64,000 bases of DNA. Source: [Clostridium] symbiosum (GTDB lineage Bacteria > Bacillota > Clostridia > Lachnospirales > Lachnospiraceae). The stretch lies in assembly GCA_021769625.1 (NCBI GenBank), contig JAETSN010000018.1:1-64000 (forward strand), read 5' to 3'. The notes beneath the pieces were generated by a model. That model worked only from the letters and a program-made list of their open reading frames with translations. It did no database searches and had not been told where the DNA came from. Below, in pieces: positions 62,859-64,000 of this stretch (its first letter is position 1; the number at the start of each line of letters is the position of its first letter). A program made the translations under genes and the position numbers.

Positions 62859-63770
62859 ATGGATGAATTTAAGTTTGAAGTGACAGAAGAGAGCAGCGGG
62901 GAGCGGATCGATAAATTTATCACAAACTGTATCGATTCGCTGACCCGTTCTTATATTCAGAAGATGATAGCGCAGAAGGGGTGCTTCGTAAACGGAAAAC
63001 CGGTAAAGGCAAGCTATCGGGTGAAAGATGAGGATGAAGTGGCTTTTTCGCTTCCTGAAAATGTGGAACCGGATATTGCGGCGGAGGATATCCCTCTGGA
63101 TATCTTATATGAGGACGACGATGTCCTGGTGGTCAACAAGCCGAAACACATGGTCGTACACCCTGCGCCGGGACACTACAGCGGCACTCTTGTCAACGCG
63201 GTGATGTACCACTGCAAAGGCAGCCTTTCCGGCATAAACGGCGTCATGCGCCCCGGTATCGTGCACCGCATCGATAAGGATACTTCCGGTTCCCTGATCA
63301 TCTGTAAAAACGACATGGCGCATAACAGTATTGCCGCGCAGCTAAAAGAGCATTCCGTGGGCCGCATCTACCATGCGGTTGTTTACGGTGTCCTGAAAGA
63401 GGATGAGATGACCGTGGATGCGCCGATCGGGAGGGATCCGAAGAACCGCCTGAAGATGGCAGTGGTTCCGGACGGCAAGAGGGCTCTGACTCATATCCGT
63501 GTATTGAAGCGTTTTGAGAAATATACTTATATCGCCTGCCGTCTGGAAACCGGCAGGACCCACCAGATCAGAGTGCATATGGCGCATATCGGTTATCCCA
63601 TTCTGGGGGACGAAGTCTATGCTTCCGGAAGGAAAAGTCCTGTAAAATGTGAGGGGCAGGTTCTCCACGCAAAAGTGATCGGTTTCGTTCATCCGAGGAC
63701 CAAAAAATATATAGAATTTGACGCACCTCTTCCGGATTATTTCAGACATCTTCTTGAAATTCTCATATAA
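62859..63770 (+). CDS. RluA-family 23S rRNA pseudouridine synthase (RluD/YlyB-like)
   Basis: A 303-aa enzyme. An N-terminal S4 RNA-binding domain (about 14-60) is followed by the RluA catalytic core with HRIDKDTSG (catalytic Asp) and RLETGRTHQIRVHMAHIG. It isomerises uridines in rRNA. Position after lspA matches B. subtilis ylyB, but RluD specificity is not proved. Confidence 0.92.
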   Translation: MDEFKFEVTEESSGERIDKFITNCIDSLTRSYIQKMIAQKGCFVNGKPVKASYRVKDEDEVAFSLPENVEPDIAAEDIPLDILYEDDDVLVVNKPKHMVVHPAPGHYSGTLVNAVMYHCKGSLSGINGVMRPGIVHRIDKDTSGSLIICKNDMAHNSIAAQLKEHSVGRIYHAVVYGVLKEDEMTVDAPIGRDPKNRLKMAVVPDGKRALTHIRVLKRFEKYTYIACRLETGRTHQIRVHMAHIGYPILGDEVYASGRKSPVKCEGQVLHAKVIGFVHPRTKKYIEFDAPLPDYFRHLLEILI

Positions 63771-63814
63771 ATTCTGCATATTTATTCAACAAAAAATCAG
63801 AAAATAAGGATTTT

Positions 63815-63850
63815 CAGCAAAAAATGCATTTACCGTGCATTTTTTTGTTG
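63815..63850. terminator. Terminator after the pseudouridine synthase
   Basis: An AT-rich stem, CAGCAAAAAATGCA with TGCATTTTTTTGTTG, around a 7-nt loop at 63829-63835. The T-run is inside the stem on both strands, so it could act in both directions. Confidence 0.75.
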
Positions 63851-63858
63851 AATTTTTC

Positions 63859-63876
63859 AATTTAGTGTGCTAAATT
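63859..63876. promoter_or_regulatory. Operator-like inverted repeat before the last gene
   Basis: AATTTAG (63859-63865), TGTG, CTAAATT (63870-63876). It overlaps a possible -10 (TAAATT, 63871-63876) 17 bp after TTGAAT (63848-63853). A TATAAT also occurs at 63902-63907. Which promoter is used is not known. Confidence 0.4.
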
Positions 63877-63947
63877 AATTACAGTATTTTTTTAGAAAGT
63901 TTATAATAATTTAATACCATAGACAGTACAACGGGGTATAAAACAGA

Positions 63948-64000
63948 ATGAAATCAGCTGATTATTTGGACAGACTGCTTCTTCGATATTCAGGTACGTT
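63948..64000 (+). CDS. Start of an unknown gene (cut by window edge)
   Basis: ATG 63948 opens a frame of 17 codons to the window end: MKSADYLDRLLLRYSGT. The upstream ribosome site is weak (ACGGGG). Too short to assign; called a gene because of the promoter-like region before it. Confidence 0.4.
   Translation, partial: MKSADYLDRLLLRYSGT

Overview
The window reads as a chromosomal segment of a spore-forming Clostridia, most likely Lachnospiraceae (genus not determined). This rests on the sporulation pair yqfC-yqfD next to phoH and ybeY, a combined mreBCD / PBP2 / minCDE / rodA shape-and-division block, sepF beside the YggS protein, abundant GGAGG-type ribosome sites with several TTG/GTG starts, and accessory families common in gut Lachnospiraceae (Rpn nucleases, AAA-like/PD-(D/E)XK proteins, WG-repeat lipoproteins, DUF6440). 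Codon use is moderately GC-rich. No rRNA, tRNA, CRISPR array or intact insertion sequence was seen.

Layout. 1-5.1 kb is an accessory, partly decayed stretch: a phosphoesterase tail, an intact Rpn-family gene, and a tandemly duplicated WG-repeat lipoprotein locus with one intact copy, one truncated copy, several orphan C-terminal tails and a GNAT fragment. 5.2-13.2 kb is mostly conserved: nth, an MBL hydrolase, a lipoprotein, then yqfC-yqfD-phoH-(degenerate yqfF-like)-ybeY and a MOP-family flippase. 13.4-31.7 kb holds redox flavoproteins, an AAA-like/PD-(D/E)XK protein, a DUF3160 lipoprotein, a CapA-like protein, proline synthesis (proB, proA), a formyl-THF cyclo-ligase, an amino-sugar-type kinase, a GH4 glycosidase, a Nudix protein and a lipid kinase. 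32-41.4 kb carries miaB-mutS-flavoprotein-mutL-miaA, pairing tRNA modification with mismatch repair. 41.4-46 kb holds DUF6440, a GNAT, a membrane-anchored subtilase behind a strong promoter and a 34-bp palindrome, a PLP enzyme and radC.

46.1-55.9 kb is a long cell-shape operon: mreB-mreC-mreD-PBP2-minC-minD-minE-rodA-mgsA-D,D-carboxypeptidase, many genes overlapping or closely spaced. It should coordinate side-wall synthesis with septum placement. 56-64 kb has a P-loop protein with a structured leader, a hairpin repeat array, a HlyD-like membrane protein, an AT-rich patch of unknown and broken genes, then yggS-sepF, aroB-lspA-rluD and the start of an unknown gene.

The most unusual signal is a dispersed palindromic element of about 138 nt. 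Two full copies (22184-22322 and 58311-58447) have perfect 23-bp outer arms whose middle sequence differs between copies while staying self-complementary, around a conserved core with a second inverted repeat. A half copy lies at 30764-30807. This covariation argues for selection on a folded DNA or RNA structure. A second, unrelated family of about 45-nt double-hairpin units forms an array at 56483-56838, with a degenerate relative at the start of the carboxypeptidase gene.
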